Source: Acidobacteriota bacterium (GTDB lineage: Bacteria > Acidobacteriota > UBA6911 > RPQK01 > JAPXNP01). Taken from it: a stretch of 21,583 nucleotides of DNA. Each line of letters opens with the position of its first letter. Positions within the stretch are counted from its first letter, which is position 1. A model generated the notes under the pieces. That model was given only the letters and a program-made list of their open reading frames with translations, had not been told where the DNA came from and did no database searches. The translations under genes were made by a program, and so were the position numbers. Positions 1 to 7,448 of the stretch are shown one piece after another. The stretch spans positions 1 to 21,583 of the forward strand of contig JAUWTT010000009.1 in NCBI GenBank assembly GCA_030614585.1, read 5' to 3'.

Positions 1-41
1 CGATCTCGACGCGCACTAATCTCAGCCAACGACGACTTCAT
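1..41 (-). CDS. N-terminal fragment of an unidentified gene running off the window
   Basis: Reading leftwards, an ATG at 41-39 opens a frame translated MKSSLAEISARRD that is cut by the window edge. A Shine-Dalgarno GGAG (complement of 47-50) lies 5 nt before the ATG, and a sigma-70-like promoter sits at 78-106. Two upstream ATGs in the same stretch run into stop codons at once, so this is the only usable start. Only 13 residues are visible and no family can be named. The ribosome site and promoter together make it likely to be a real gene. Confidence 0.5.
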   Translation of the reverse strand, partial: MKSSLAEISARRD

Positions 42-77
42 TTCAGCTCCATTCTACTCTTTTTACGCTCATTTTCA

Positions 78-106
78 ATCATAACACGTATATTTGTGAG
101 TGTCTT
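78..106 (-). promoter_or_regulatory. Sigma-70-like promoter for the partial gene at 1-41
   Basis: On the minus strand the sequence has AAGACA (101-106, 4 of 6 matches to TTGACA), a 17-nt spacer and TATGAT (78-83, 5 of 6 matches to TATAAT). Transcription would start near 71, giving a leader of about 30 nt that contains the GGAG ribosome site. Confidence 0.5.
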
Positions 107-122
107 TGATCACATGGTGAGA

Positions 123-170
123 TGGGGCTTGGTAAGGATTGTCCTTTTCTTTGGAGGTGGGTTGTCAAGT
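123..170. repeat. Dispersed repeat, copy 1 (second copy at 17190-17234)
   Basis: This stretch and 17190-17234 align over about 40 bp. They share GGTTGTCAAGT or GTTGTCAAGT at the right end, a GG-GG--G pattern before it, and a CCT-TT-TT pyrimidine tract. I judged similarity by eye at roughly two thirds identity. The second copy lies directly upstream of dnaE2. Nothing here looks coding. Confidence 0.35.
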
Positions 171-213
171 CCACATCCGAAAAGGTTCTAAAGACTGGGG
201 GCTGCGGCCTTCT

Positions 214-260
214 CTTTGCGAGCTTTGCGTGAGGATTCATTTCACGCAGAGCTCGCCAAG
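214..260. other. Long imperfect hairpin, possible terminator or small mobile element
   Basis: The arms GCGAGCTTTGCGTGA (218-232) and TCACGCAGAGCTCGC (242-256) pair with a single mismatch. Pairing resumes with CTT/AAG beyond one mismatch, giving a stem of about 19 positions around a 9-nt loop (233-241). It lies between the promoter of the gene at 1-41 and the end of the sulfatase gene. No T-run follows it on either strand, so it is not a classical intrinsic terminator. Confidence 0.45.
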
Positions 261-337
261 TGCGCTAAGGGTCTATTCGATTACGAGCACGAATGAAGAT
301 GCTTCCAAGAACCAAGGCCTCAAGAACCCGAGCCAAA

Positions 338-367
338 CCGATAACCGCTAACCGTTTACCGATCACC
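338..367. repeat. Heptamer array CCGATAA / CCGCTAA / CCGTTTA / CCGATCA
   Basis: Four degenerate 7-bp units of the ATTACCG family, preceded at 305-328 by CCAAG-containing degenerate repeats. The last three bases of the fourth unit (TCA, 363-365) are the complement of the TGA stop codon of the sulfatase gene. The array therefore overlaps the end of that gene. Confidence 0.75.
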
Positions 368-1898
368 TTCCCTCCAGTGGCTCGCAAAACCAGGCAAGCC
401 TCTCATCCATCGATAGTCCAGCAGGAAGTTCCCCTGCAAATGGATGCGTGTTCTGAAACCGCTTCAGCATCAAAGCCTGAAGTTGGTGAAGAACCTCTGT
501 CTGACCAGGCTCGTTAGCCAGATTGTGAAACTCATCCGGGTCCTCGATCATATCGTAGAGCCGGTGAGTGATTCCCGGGGGCGGGTTTCCTGTCTCGTAA
601 CCCATGGCCAGATCATGCCGCCCACTTGTAAAGACGTATTTCCATTGTTGGGTTCGAACCATTGCCATATTGTCGGGGAGGAATTCACTGAAAACGGAAT
701 CTCGATGACATAAATCCGGATCTGTAAGCAGGATCGCGAAACTCTCCCCTTGAACACTCTTCATCGGCTCCACGCCCAACACTTCAAGGACCGTAGGCAC
801 CAAATCAACGAACTCAACAAGAGCTTCACTCACACCGGGCATCTGTCCTAGAACCCTGATCAATAGTGGCGCCCGGACTGCAGGCTCCCACATCGTGTGT
901 TTCTCAAAACGCCCATGATGCCCGAGGAGGTAGCCCTGATCGCCGACATAGACAACCATAGTATTTCGGCCCAGCCCGAGACGCTCCAATTCAGCGAGGA
1001 GCAAACCGACATTCTTATCCAAATACTCGACCGACGTGTAATAGGAAGCGACGATGCCCCGCTTCTCTTCTTCACTAAGGTCCTTGAAAACGGACGGAAC
1101 CCACCTTTCGTCGTCGGGTCCTACATTGGGAAGAGGCATGTCGTCCGGTTCATAACGGCCCGCGTACTCGATCGGGAAGTTGAAGGGAGAATGGGGTTCC
1201 CTGAAACTGACCCAGAGACAAAAACGTTCATCGCGGTTGGCCCTCAAGAACTCTATTGCCTGATTGACGAAGAAGACGCCTTCAGAATCCTTATCATGAA
1301 GGTTCCCGGGGAGTGACTCAGCGTTCAGCCAAGTCCGGGCCGGATCTTGAAATGGGCGCCAGGGCGGTCTGACTGAAGTGCCCGCGGAAACCGGCCGGGG
1401 CAGTGTTTCGTCCAGATGTCGACGATGCTCTGCCGAATCAACACGGAAATCGAAGCCGTGCCGGAGCGGACTATTGAAGTGCATCTTCCCAACCGCTCCA
1501 GTTCGAAAGCCCAGGCTCTGGAGATGATCAGCGATTGTCACCTCCTCTTCTGAAAGCGGAGTCCTCAGTAACGTCACACCCGCAGCATGCGGAAGCTTGC
1601 CCGTGATAATCGACTGCCTCGAAGGTGTGCAGACAGGAGAGTTCGCGTAGGCTCGGTTGAATCGAAGCCCTTGCGATGCGAGTTGATCGAGATTTGGAGT
1701 CCGAACAACCTGATTACCATAAGCGCCGAGAACTTCCGCCGAATGATCGTCGCCCATGATGAAAACAAGGTTCCTTGCACGGGGAGGTGTAACTTCTCGA
1801 TTCTCCTGTGGGCCACAGGCAATGGCTGCCAGGATACCCACTAATCCCGCCAAGACACATCTTTTCCAACAGGTTAACCAGTCCATTCCAGAAACCAT
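363..1898 (-). CDS. Sulfatase family lipoprotein (formylglycine-type arylsulfatase)
   Basis: This 511-residue protein is of usual length for a type I sulfatase and probably hydrolyses a sulfate ester outside the cytoplasm. After a short charged start and a hydrophobic stretch (about 15-27), Cys28 in AAIAC is a plausible lipoprotein cysteine, although Ala at -3 is not ideal. The metal-site DD is at 50-51. The sulfatase signature CTPSR has Cys90, the residue converted to formylglycine in the family. GKMHF (137-141), REPHSPF (233-239) and GDQGYLLGHHG (319-329) are further active-site motifs. The substrate cannot be told; overall it resembles the choline-sulfatase/arylsulfatase group. No maturase is visible nearby. 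The start at 1898 has AAGGAAG almost touching the ATG, so Met5 (1886) is an alternative. Repeats flank the gene on both sides, so it is probably transcribed alone. Confidence 0.9.
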   Translation of the reverse strand: MVSGMDWLTCWKRCVLAGLVGILAAIACGPQENREVTPPRARNLVFIMGDDHSAEVLGAYGNQVVRTPNLDQLASQGLRFNRAYANSPVCTPSRQSIITGKLPHAAGVTLLRTPLSEEEVTIADHLQSLGFRTGAVGKMHFNSPLRHGFDFRVDSAEHRRHLDETLPRPVSAGTSVRPPWRPFQDPARTWLNAESLPGNLHDKDSEGVFFVNQAIEFLRANRDERFCLWVSFREPHSPFNFPIEYAGRYEPDDMPLPNVGPDDERWVPSVFKDLSEEEKRGIVASYYTSVEYLDKNVGLLLAELERLGLGRNTMVVYVGDQGYLLGHHGRFEKHTMWEPAVRAPLLIRVLGQMPGVSEALVEFVDLVPTVLEVLGVEPMKSVQGESFAILLTDPDLCHRDSVFSEFLPDNMAMVRTQQWKYVFTSGRHDLAMGYETGNPPPGITHRLYDMIEDPDEFHNLANEPGQTEVLHQLQALMLKRFQNTHPFAGELPAGLSMDERLAWFCEPLEGR

Positions 1899-1916
1899 CT
1901 TCCTTCGCTAATGCCA

Positions 1917-1930
1917 CGGTGGAGCCACCG
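1917..1930. other. Perfect hairpin just upstream of the sulfatase start
   Basis: CGGTGG-AG-CCACCG is a 6-bp perfect stem with a 2-nt loop, about 19 nt upstream of the sulfatase ATG on the minus strand. It could be a regulatory hairpin or the edge of the adjoining repeat block. Confidence 0.35.
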
Positions 1931-1947
1931 ACATCTCGGACTCAACC

Positions 1948-2241
1948 CGGTTATCGGTAATCGGTGAACGGTCATCGAATATCTACCACCAAGAGCACCA
2001 AGGATTAGTGCTTTACTTCTTACTACTTACTTCGCACTGACCCGTCTTCCGTTAAGGTTAGGCTGTCCGTTTGACCGTTCAGGGTCCCTATTCGTCGTTC
2101 GTCGTTCCCCCCGCCCCCCGATTACCGTTTACCGATCATCCCCCTTCGCTCTTCGAGCTACGGAGGACAGGCCGATTACCGAGCACGAGGGAGCGTAGCA
2201 GTACACTGCTCACTACTTACTACTTACTACTCACTGCTCCC
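1948..2241. repeat. Composite heptamer-repeat block 1
   Basis: This fills the gap between trpB and the sulfatase gene. In order it holds four CGGTNAN units (1948-1976), TACCACCAAGAGCACCAAGG (1984-2003), a TACTTCT/TACTACT/TACTTCG array (2013-2034), about 55 bp of unassigned sequence, TTCGTCG twice (2091-2104), CGATTACCGTTTACCGATCA (2120-2139), a nested hairpin (2141-2171), CCGATTACCGAG (2172-2183) and a second ACTACTT/ACTACTC array (about 2203-2238). The order CGGTAAT - CCAAG - TACTTAC - ATTACCG matches blocks at 7442-7570 (read on the minus strand) and 19703-19989. No coding potential is seen. Confidence 0.8.
2141..2171. repeat. Nested-hairpin repeat, copy 1
   Basis: CTTCGCTCTTCGAGCTACGG followed by AGGACAGG is the first of four copies in the window. 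GCTC and GAGC form the inner stem around a TTC loop. The outer stem is weaker than in other copies because the left arm reads CCCCC instead of CCTCC. It is embedded between two ATTACCG arrays. Confidence 0.7.
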
Positions 2242-2269
2242 CCCTCTCACTGCCAAACGGGGAAACCTT

Positions 2270-3661
2270 CTACCACTTGCCAGTTTTGCGGATTTCCGGC
2301 TGTGGTAAGTTCGCAATGGCATCCAGATACGTCTGCAGATCTTCCTGAGGTAGCGAGAAATCTGACAGTTCCCCCTTAAAATACTTCTCGTAGCCGACTA
2401 GATCCATCAGACCGTGACCGCTGAAGCAAAAGACAATCACCTTTTCTTTGCCCTCTTCCCTGGCGAGTTTTGCCTGTTCGATGACTGCCGCGATCGCATG
2501 ACTGGTTTCCGGAGCACAAATGACACCTTCGGTCTGAGCCCAAAGTACCGCCGACTCGTAACACTGCATCTGATTATAGGCTCTCGGCGTCGAAAGTCCC
2601 TCCACAATGGTCTGACTGACCAGAGGCGCCATTCCGTGGTAGCGGAGCCCGCCGGCGTGGATTGGCGGAGGCACAAAAGTGTGTCCAAGCGAGTGCATCG
2701 GCAGCAGGGGTGTCGTCTCGGCGATATCCCCAAAATCGTAGGAAAAGGGCCCCCGGGTCATGGTTGGACAGGCAGTTGGTTCGGTCGGTATGACCTCGAT
2801 TTCGGCTCCATTGATTTTGTCGAGCAGAAACGGGAACGCAAGACCCGAGAAATTGCTGCCCCCGCCAGCGCATCCAATCACAACATCCGGGACTGTCTCC
2901 GAAGCTAACGCCAACTGTTTCTTCGCTTCAAGTCCGATAATGGTCTGGTGCATAAGCACATGGTTCAAGACGCTTCCCAATGAGTAACGGGTCTTCCCTG
3001 AAGGATCTGTGACGGCCTGTTCCACTGCCTCACTGATGGCAATTCCGAGGCTGCCCGGTGTATCGGGCATTTTCTCAAGCACGGCGCGGCCCGCAGCCGT
3101 TTCTTCGCTGGGACTCGGGACACAGCTGGCACCCCAGGTTTGCATCATGATTCTGCGGAAGGGCTTCTGCTCGAAACTGATTCGCACCATGAATACCTTG
3201 CATTCCAGACCCAGTAGACTGCAGGAAAAAGCCAGCGCACTCCCCCACTGGCCCGCCCCGGTCTCCGTCGTCAACCGCTCAATACCTTCCTGCTTGTTGT
3301 ACCAAGCCTGAACGACGGCGGTATTCGGTTTGTGGCTTCCCGCGGGGCTCACACTCTCATCCTTGTAGTAGATCCGGGCAGGAGTATTCAGATACTTCTC
3401 CAGATGAACTGCACGCCTCAGAGGAGTTGGGCGCCAACGACAGAGGATATCGAGGATCTCCTCCGGAATATCTATCCACCTTTCTTGACTCACTTCCTGC
3501 TCAATCAGCCCCATAGGGAATATTGGCGCCAACATTTCGGGACTGATCGGATTCGCATCTGGGCCAAGTGGAGGCAGTAGCGGTGTCGGCAAGTCGGGAG
3601 CAAGGTTATACCACTGTCTCGGGATTTCTGACTCAGGCAAAATGTATTTCTGTTGTTTCAT
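2270..3661 (-). CDS. trpB: Tryptophan synthase beta chain, TrpB2 type
   Basis: This is a PLP enzyme that condenses indole with L-serine to L-tryptophan. At 463 residues it is longer than classical TrpB1 (about 400) and fits the TrpB2 subfamily, with its N-terminal extension (PEMLAPIFP, 41-49) and SGHGLMD (414-420) near the C-terminus. The PLP lysine is Lys111 in AGSHKPNTA. ETGAGQWG (133-140) carries the catalytic glutamate. GCAGGGSN (263-270) is the phosphate-binding loop. No trpA or other trp gene is adjacent. TrpB2 proteins are often unlinked to trpA and may act alone on free indole or on related serine beta-replacement. A -35/-10 pair ends 8 nt before the ATG with no clear ribosome site between, so translation from a leaderless mRNA is plausible. 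The gene is divergent from the enzyme gene at 3920. Confidence 0.92.
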   Translation of the reverse strand: MKQQKYILPESEIPRQWYNLAPDLPTPLLPPLGPDANPISPEMLAPIFPMGLIEQEVSQERWIDIPEEILDILCRWRPTPLRRAVHLEKYLNTPARIYYKDESVSPAGSHKPNTAVVQAWYNKQEGIERLTTETGAGQWGSALAFSCSLLGLECKVFMVRISFEQKPFRRIMMQTWGASCVPSPSEETAAGRAVLEKMPDTPGSLGIAISEAVEQAVTDPSGKTRYSLGSVLNHVLMHQTIIGLEAKKQLALASETVPDVVIGCAGGGSNFSGLAFPFLLDKINGAEIEVIPTEPTACPTMTRGPFSYDFGDIAETTPLLPMHSLGHTFVPPPIHAGGLRYHGMAPLVSQTIVEGLSTPRAYNQMQCYESAVLWAQTEGVICAPETSHAIAAVIEQAKLAREEGKEKVIVFCFSGHGLMDLVGYEKYFKGELSDFSLPQEDLQTYLDAIANLPQPEIRKTGKW

Positions 3662-3669
3662 GATCGCCT

Positions 3670-3698
3670 ATTCTAGTGACTTGGGCCATCGGTTCCAA
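3670..3698 (-). promoter_or_regulatory. Promoter of trpB, probably giving a leaderless mRNA
   Basis: On the minus strand the sequence has TTGGAA (3693-3698), exactly 17 nt of spacer, and TAGAAT (3670-3675, 5 of 6 matches to TATAAT). The ATG of trpB starts at 3661, only 8 nt past the -10 box. The expected start point is therefore at or within about 2 nt of the start codon. Confidence 0.6.
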
Positions 3699-3878
3699 GG
3701 CGGCTCACCCGCCGGCAGTCCGAAATCACCCAAAGTCTAGGTATCTCCACAGTTCTCTTCATTGAAGAAGACGGCATTGACCGCCTTTCCGAGCACGAAT
3801 AGTATCGTAGCCAGACACTTGGTTGTCGGCCGGAAGAGGCCTATTCTGACTCAGCTGCAGTTGTCGAGGTATGGTTAC

Positions 3879-3902
3879 GTGAACGTTCACCGAGATTAGG
3901 AT
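3879..3902 (+). promoter_or_regulatory. 12-bp palindrome and weak -10 upstream of the gene at 3920
   Basis: GTGAACGTTCAC (3879-3890) is a perfect 12-bp palindrome. A TAGGAT -10-like hexamer follows at 3897-3902, 17 nt before the ATG at 3920, so the palindrome falls just upstream of the -10, within the promoter region. A dimeric repressor or activator site is plausible. The -35 match is poor. Confidence 0.35.
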
Positions 3903-3919
3903 TCAACTGGATTGGTCTT

Positions 3920-5782
3920 ATGGCCTCAGTCGCTAACGACTCAGACAACGACAGGAATTCGGAACTGAAACGAAAATCACGCCCTTCTCTAGCCGAAGGG
4001 CTGCACATTTTCACACTGTTCGGCTTTGCACTGTCTCAGCCGGTCTTTGACATACTCTCTCAAAACCCGGAGTTCCTGATCGCACATGAAACGACTCTTG
4101 CTGACCTGCTGTTGGCAGTCTTCCTACCTCTCTTGCTGGCACCTCTGGTAGTAGTACTGCTAGAGAAGTTGCTGGGGATGGTCAACGAGAATCTACGCCG
4201 CAGGGCCCATCTGTTTGTGGTGTTCTGTCTACTGGTGGCTATCCTCAATCCTCCTTTCAAGGCGCTTCCCGACTCGCTCGATGGCTTGAGAGCACTGAGC
4301 GCGTTGTTATTAGGAGCTGCTGTAGCGGTAGCCTATTCCCGCAGCAAATCGGTGAGAACTTTTCTGACTTTTCTCTCGCCCAGTGTCCTGATCTTCCCGC
4401 TGATCTTCCTGTCTCACGGCCATATCTGGGAGGCCGTGCGGCAGGAACCCTCGCCGACCCTCTCTCGCCCCGAAAGAACCCAAAGTATTCATACCGGATC
4501 AGATGTGCCGGTAGTCATCCTCGTGTTTGATGAACTCCCTCTCACCTCACTGCTGGATGCTAACGAAAGCATTGACGCTGCCCGCTACCCTCATTTCGCA
4601 GCGCTGGCACGTGAGTCCACCTGGTACCGGAATGCTACTACCGTCGCCGACAGTTCAACGTTCGCGATTCCGTCGCTGGTGACTGGGAAGTACCCTGACC
4701 CCCGGAAGATACCCATTTCGCGCCATTATCCAGATACGGTGTTTTCGCTTTTTGCACCTTCACATGAGATTGAGGCTTTCGAATCGGCGACTCTCCTGTG
4801 TCCGCCTGATTTGCAGGAGGTGAATCTGTCTGAGGATAAGCTCCGTTCAAGAAGGCTCTCTCTCTTTGTCGATACGGCGATCATTTACCTGAGGATCGTT
4901 ATGCCGGCCAAGATTGCAAAGCACCTGCCCCGAGTCAGTCATACATGGGAAGGTTTCGGTGATCCACACGAATGGCTTTTCAAACAGTGGCTCGGGGAAC
5001 TTGCGTCTGACAGACTCGAGAATCTGAATCGTTTTCTGGCCGCCGTGGAGTCGAATCAAGAAGGTCCAAGTCTGTTCTTCTTGCATCTTCTTCTACCTCA
5101 CAGCCCTTTCCACTTCTTACCCAACGGTGAACGGTACACTCTTTCGGGTGACCCGTCCCAGGCCCGGAGCGAGGATTGGGGGACGGAGCAGATCGTGCTC
5201 TCCTATTACCGGCACCTTCTCCAATTGGGTTTTGTCGATCAGATTCTCGGTGAAATAGTCGGCCGCCTCAAACAGTTCAACCTCTATGATCGCTCCGTTC
5301 TGTGCTTAGCTTCAGACCACGGAAGAAGCTTTAGAATAGGGGACCCGGCTCGGCGAATAACCCGCACGAATGCTGCGGACATTTTATCCGTGCCGCTTTT
5401 CATCAAGGCACCCGGTCAGGCGGAGGGTTATGTTGATGATCGGTCGATAGAACTCATTGACGTACTTCCCACGATCGCAGAGATTCTTCAAGTAGAGATC
5501 CCTTGGGCGATTGACGGCAGAGCGGCCTCGGGAGGCCCCCCAGCTGAGCAATCCAAGAAGAGGATTCTTCGATCCGACGATCGTGAATGGGCTTCCTTCG
5601 CAGCCAAACCACAAGCCCTGGATCTAAGTCTCAGGCAAAAAATCGAATGGTTCGGCAGTGGCGCGGATGAGAACCGAATCTTCTTCCCAACCGTCAGGAG
5701 TTCCCAGATAGACGAGCTTACTTCGCAGATCGCAAAGATCTATGGAGGTCTGGGATCTGGGAGCTGGGGATCAAACCACTAA
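3920..5782 (+). CDS. Membrane-anchored sulfatase-like hydrolase/transferase lacking the sulfatase Cys
   Basis: In this 620-residue protein the N-terminal third carries about five predicted membrane segments (roughly 28-46, 60-84, 95-112, 124-140 and 147-166). The rest is an alkaline-phosphatase-superfamily domain. VFDELPL (202-208) supplies the first metal aspartate. LASDHGRSF near residue 470 supplies the later Asp-His pair. Where a sulfatase has C-x-P-S-R, this protein reads ADSSTFAIPSLVTGK (243-257), so the nucleophile is probably Ser246 or Thr247 and not formylglycine. That resembles lipoteichoic-acid-synthase and phosphoethanolamine-transferase chemistry more than sulfatase chemistry. 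Polyglycan or lipid-headgroup modification outside the membrane is inferred; the substrate is unknown. The last 12 residues (GGLGSGSWGSNH) are encoded by a degenerate 7-bp repeat (5747-5772) and are probably not ancestral. No good ribosome site precedes the ATG. Confidence 0.82.
   Translation: MASVANDSDNDRNSELKRKSRPSLAEGLHIFTLFGFALSQPVFDILSQNPEFLIAHETTLADLLLAVFLPLLLAPLVVVLLEKLLGMVNENLRRRAHLFVVFCLLVAILNPPFKALPDSLDGLRALSALLLGAAVAVAYSRSKSVRTFLTFLSPSVLIFPLIFLSHGHIWEAVRQEPSPTLSRPERTQSIHTGSDVPVVILVFDELPLTSLLDANESIDAARYPHFAALARESTWYRNATTVADSSTFAIPSLVTGKYPDPRKIPISRHYPDTVFSLFAPSHEIEAFESATLLCPPDLQEVNLSEDKLRSRRLSLFVDTAIIYLRIVMPAKIAKHLPRVSHTWEGFGDPHEWLFKQWLGELASDRLENLNRFLAAVESNQEGPSLFFLHLLLPHSPFHFLPNGERYTLSGDPSQARSEDWGTEQIVLSYYRHLLQLGFVDQILGEIVGRLKQFNLYDRSVLCLASDHGRSFRIGDPARRITRTNAADILSVPLFIKAPGQAEGYVDDRSIELIDVLPTIAEILQVEIPWAIDGRAASGGPPAEQSKKRILRSDDREWASFAAKPQALDLSLRQKIEWFGSGADENRIFFPTVRSSQIDELTSQIAKIYGGLGSGSWGSNH
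5747..5772. repeat. Heptamer array GGTCTGG / GATCTGG / GAGCTGG within a 3' coding end
   Basis: Three degenerate 7-bp units lie inside the last codons of the gene at 3920-5782 and encode the Gly/Ser-rich tail before the TAA at 5780-5782. CACTAA/TCACTAA repeats continue to about 5793. The unit belongs to the GGGTCTT-like group. Confidence 0.65.
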
Positions 5783-5794
5783 ATCACTAAGCCA

Positions 5795-5827
5795 CCCTCC
5801 TTCGCTCTTCGAGCTATGGAGGGCAGG
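5795..5827. repeat. Nested-hairpin repeat, copy 2
   Basis: Outer stem CCCTCC (5795-5800) pairs with GGAGGG (5818-5823). Inside is a symmetric TTC/TAT internal loop, an inner stem GCTC/GAGC, and a TTC loop. CAGG follows. It lies between two convergent genes and could also act as a bidirectional terminator, though no T-tract is present. Confidence 0.75.
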
Positions 5828-5829
5828 CC

Positions 5830-5880
5830 CGGGATCTGGGGTCCGGCCATCTGGCATCCGGCATCTGGCATCAGCATCCT
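5830..5880. repeat. Heptamer array of the ATCCGGC / ATCTGGC family
   Basis: Degenerate 7-bp units (GGATCTG, GGGTCCG, then ATCTGGC, ATCCGGC, ATCTGGC, ATCAGC) run from the hairpin at 5795 almost to the stop codon of the DUF3536 gene at 5898. Confidence 0.75.
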
Positions 5881-5897
5881 AACGCGAATCTCGCTTG

Positions 5898-7409
5898 TTA
5901 CCGACGGATCGAGAGCACTTCCCGGCGGTAAATCTCTGCTCCATCCCCTTCCTCGGGGAGATTGCTTTTCGCTCGTGACAACCTGTTCAGGAATTCAGCC
6001 TCAAACTCTGTCTGAAAAAGCTCTTCCCCAAGTTCAATCGCTCTCGCAGCATAGCGGAGGATCTGAATCGTCTCAATCCCCACAAGATCATTAAAGAACC
6101 AACCGCAGCTCGTATACATCATCAGTGCATGGCGCTGGAGTTCGAGCAGTTGAAACGCCGCCATCTTCTCTTCTTTGGAAAGGGGGTGGGACGAGAACCT
6201 GGAAAAGAACTGCTCACGAGTTTCTTCAGATTCGTCCAGCAGGAGAATAACTGCATGGTCTCTTGCGTCCCACGGATCGCTGAAAAACTCCCCGGCGTCT
6301 CTCTCAAACCGAGCTGCCAGGGCGTCCCTTAACCAGTCCAGGCTTTCCCGAAGTGGAGTCCTCCAAGCCTGCGTCCAGTGTGGATTCCCACCCGTATGGC
6401 ATCCACAATTGCTGCGCCATCTTTCCACTCCGTGGGGACAACTCCATGAGCTTCCATCGACAATCTGAACTTCATGATTGGGAGGGCTCTGCTCCAGGAA
6501 CTCCCCGTACACCGTGAGCCGTGAATTTGGGTCATCGGCCAAAGTTTGAAGAGTATAAGCAAGTGCCATCTCTCCAAACTTGTGGTGATGCCCGTATGTT
6601 TCTCCGTCCGTAGCAATATGCACGAGCTGAGGTCCCGAATCATCACCAAAGCCATCGCGGAGTCGGTTGGCGAAGCGATCACCGTTCTCAAGAAGTCTCT
6701 CAAAGGCTACACCTTTGGCAATTCCACCGTCATAAAAGAACAAGGATATATCTGAACCGGATGGCAACCTCATCCGATACGGCTTCCGGGGATCGATCCT
6801 TCCGCCTGAAGCGTCGCCCCATTCCTGCGCGCCATCCGGACGGCTCTTTTCAGCCTGAAAAGGGCTCAGAATCGTATAATGGATTCCCTGGGCGGACAAT
6901 ACCTCTAATGTCTCCACATCTGCGGCCGTCTCAGCTAACCACATCCCTGCAGGCTTGCGGCCGAATCGCCATTCGAAATCCTGGATTCCCCAGGCAACTT
7001 CAGTGACTTTATCTCGCCTGTTAGCCAACGGGAGGATGCTGTGGTGATAAGCTTGGGCAATAGCCGAGCCGTGACCTGAGTATGCGTTCCTACTTTCAAC
7101 ATCCGCCGCCAGGACTGACGAATAAGTTTCCGGTGCACATTGCTGCATCCATCTCAACAGCGTCGGCCCAAAATTGAAGCTCATCCGACTGTAGTTACTC
7201 ACGCGGCGGATCAAATCGCCTTCTGAGTTAAGTACGGAAGCCTTCGAGTTCGGCGTATATGACTCTGCCGTTATTCTCTGATTCCAATCATGAAAGGGAC
7301 CTGCACTGGGCTGTGGCTCTATCTTCCCGGTCCAGGGGTTCTCTCGAGGAGGCTGATAGAAGTGCCCGTGTATGCAGACGTACCGGTTCCGAATCGTTTC
7401 CTCAGTCAT
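5898..7409 (-). CDS. GH57-like / DUF3536 glycoside hydrolase, C-terminally short
   Basis: The first two thirds are a glycoside hydrolase family 57-like (beta/alpha)7 domain and the end is the beginning of the DUF3536 region. From Met at 7409 the protein is 503 residues. HGHFYQPP (14-21) is the GH57 first motif. GMWLAETAAD (155-164) holds the probable nucleophile Glu160. TDGETYGHHH (267-276) is the fourth motif with the likely acid/base Asp268. MMYTSCGWFFND belongs to the DUF3536 part. As I recall, full-length relatives are about 800 residues, so roughly 300 C-terminal residues are absent; the frame ends about 20 bp before a heptamer array. Alpha-glucan hydrolysis or transfer is inferred from family and neighbours (glgB, malQ, glgE on the same strand). 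I prefer the ATG at 7409 over a GTG at 7418. A -10 (TATTAT) ends 10 nt before it and no ribosome site is visible. Confidence 0.82.
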   Translation of the reverse strand: MTEETIRNRYVCIHGHFYQPPRENPWTGKIEPQPSAGPFHDWNQRITAESYTPNSKASVLNSEGDLIRRVSNYSRMSFNFGPTLLRWMQQCAPETYSSVLAADVESRNAYSGHGSAIAQAYHHSILPLANRRDKVTEVAWGIQDFEWRFGRKPAGMWLAETAADVETLEVLSAQGIHYTILSPFQAEKSRPDGAQEWGDASGGRIDPRKPYRMRLPSGSDISLFFYDGGIAKGVAFERLLENGDRFANRLRDGFGDDSGPQLVHIATDGETYGHHHKFGEMALAYTLQTLADDPNSRLTVYGEFLEQSPPNHEVQIVDGSSWSCPHGVERWRSNCGCHTGGNPHWTQAWRTPLRESLDWLRDALAARFERDAGEFFSDPWDARDHAVILLLDESEETREQFFSRFSSHPLSKEEKMAAFQLLELQRHALMMYTSCGWFFNDLVGIETIQILRYAARAIELGEELFQTEFEAEFLNRLSRAKSNLPEEGDGAEIYRREVLSIRR

Positions 7410-7419
7410 TAAGCGCACG

Positions 7420-7448
7420 ATAATAGCACGGGGGGCTGGAACCGGTAA
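7420..7448 (-). promoter_or_regulatory. Promoter of the DUF3536 gene whose -35 lies in a heptamer unit
   Basis: On the minus strand the sequence has TTACCG (7443-7448, 3 of 6 matches to TTGACA), a 17-nt spacer and TATTAT (7420-7425, 5 of 6 matches). The -35-like hexamer is the last unit of the ATTACCG array. The expected start point is about 4 nt before the ATG at 7409. Confidence 0.4.

Noticed and set aside
139..351. 70-residue plus-strand open frame at the left edge
   Set aside because: It passes through a large hairpin and degenerate repeats and has no ribosome site or recognisable sequence.
897..1316. 139-residue plus-strand open frame
   Set aside because: It lies wholly opposite the sulfatase gene, which has the catalytic motifs. 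It has no recognisable domain.
2414..2908. 164-residue plus-strand open frame
   Set aside because: It is antisense to the trpB gene, whose PLP-site motifs are intact.
5795..5827. Intrinsic terminator for the convergent genes at 5782 and 5898
   Set aside because: The stem is good but no T-run follows on either strand, and the same hairpin occurs at sites where it is not at gene ends. It is listed as a repeat instead.
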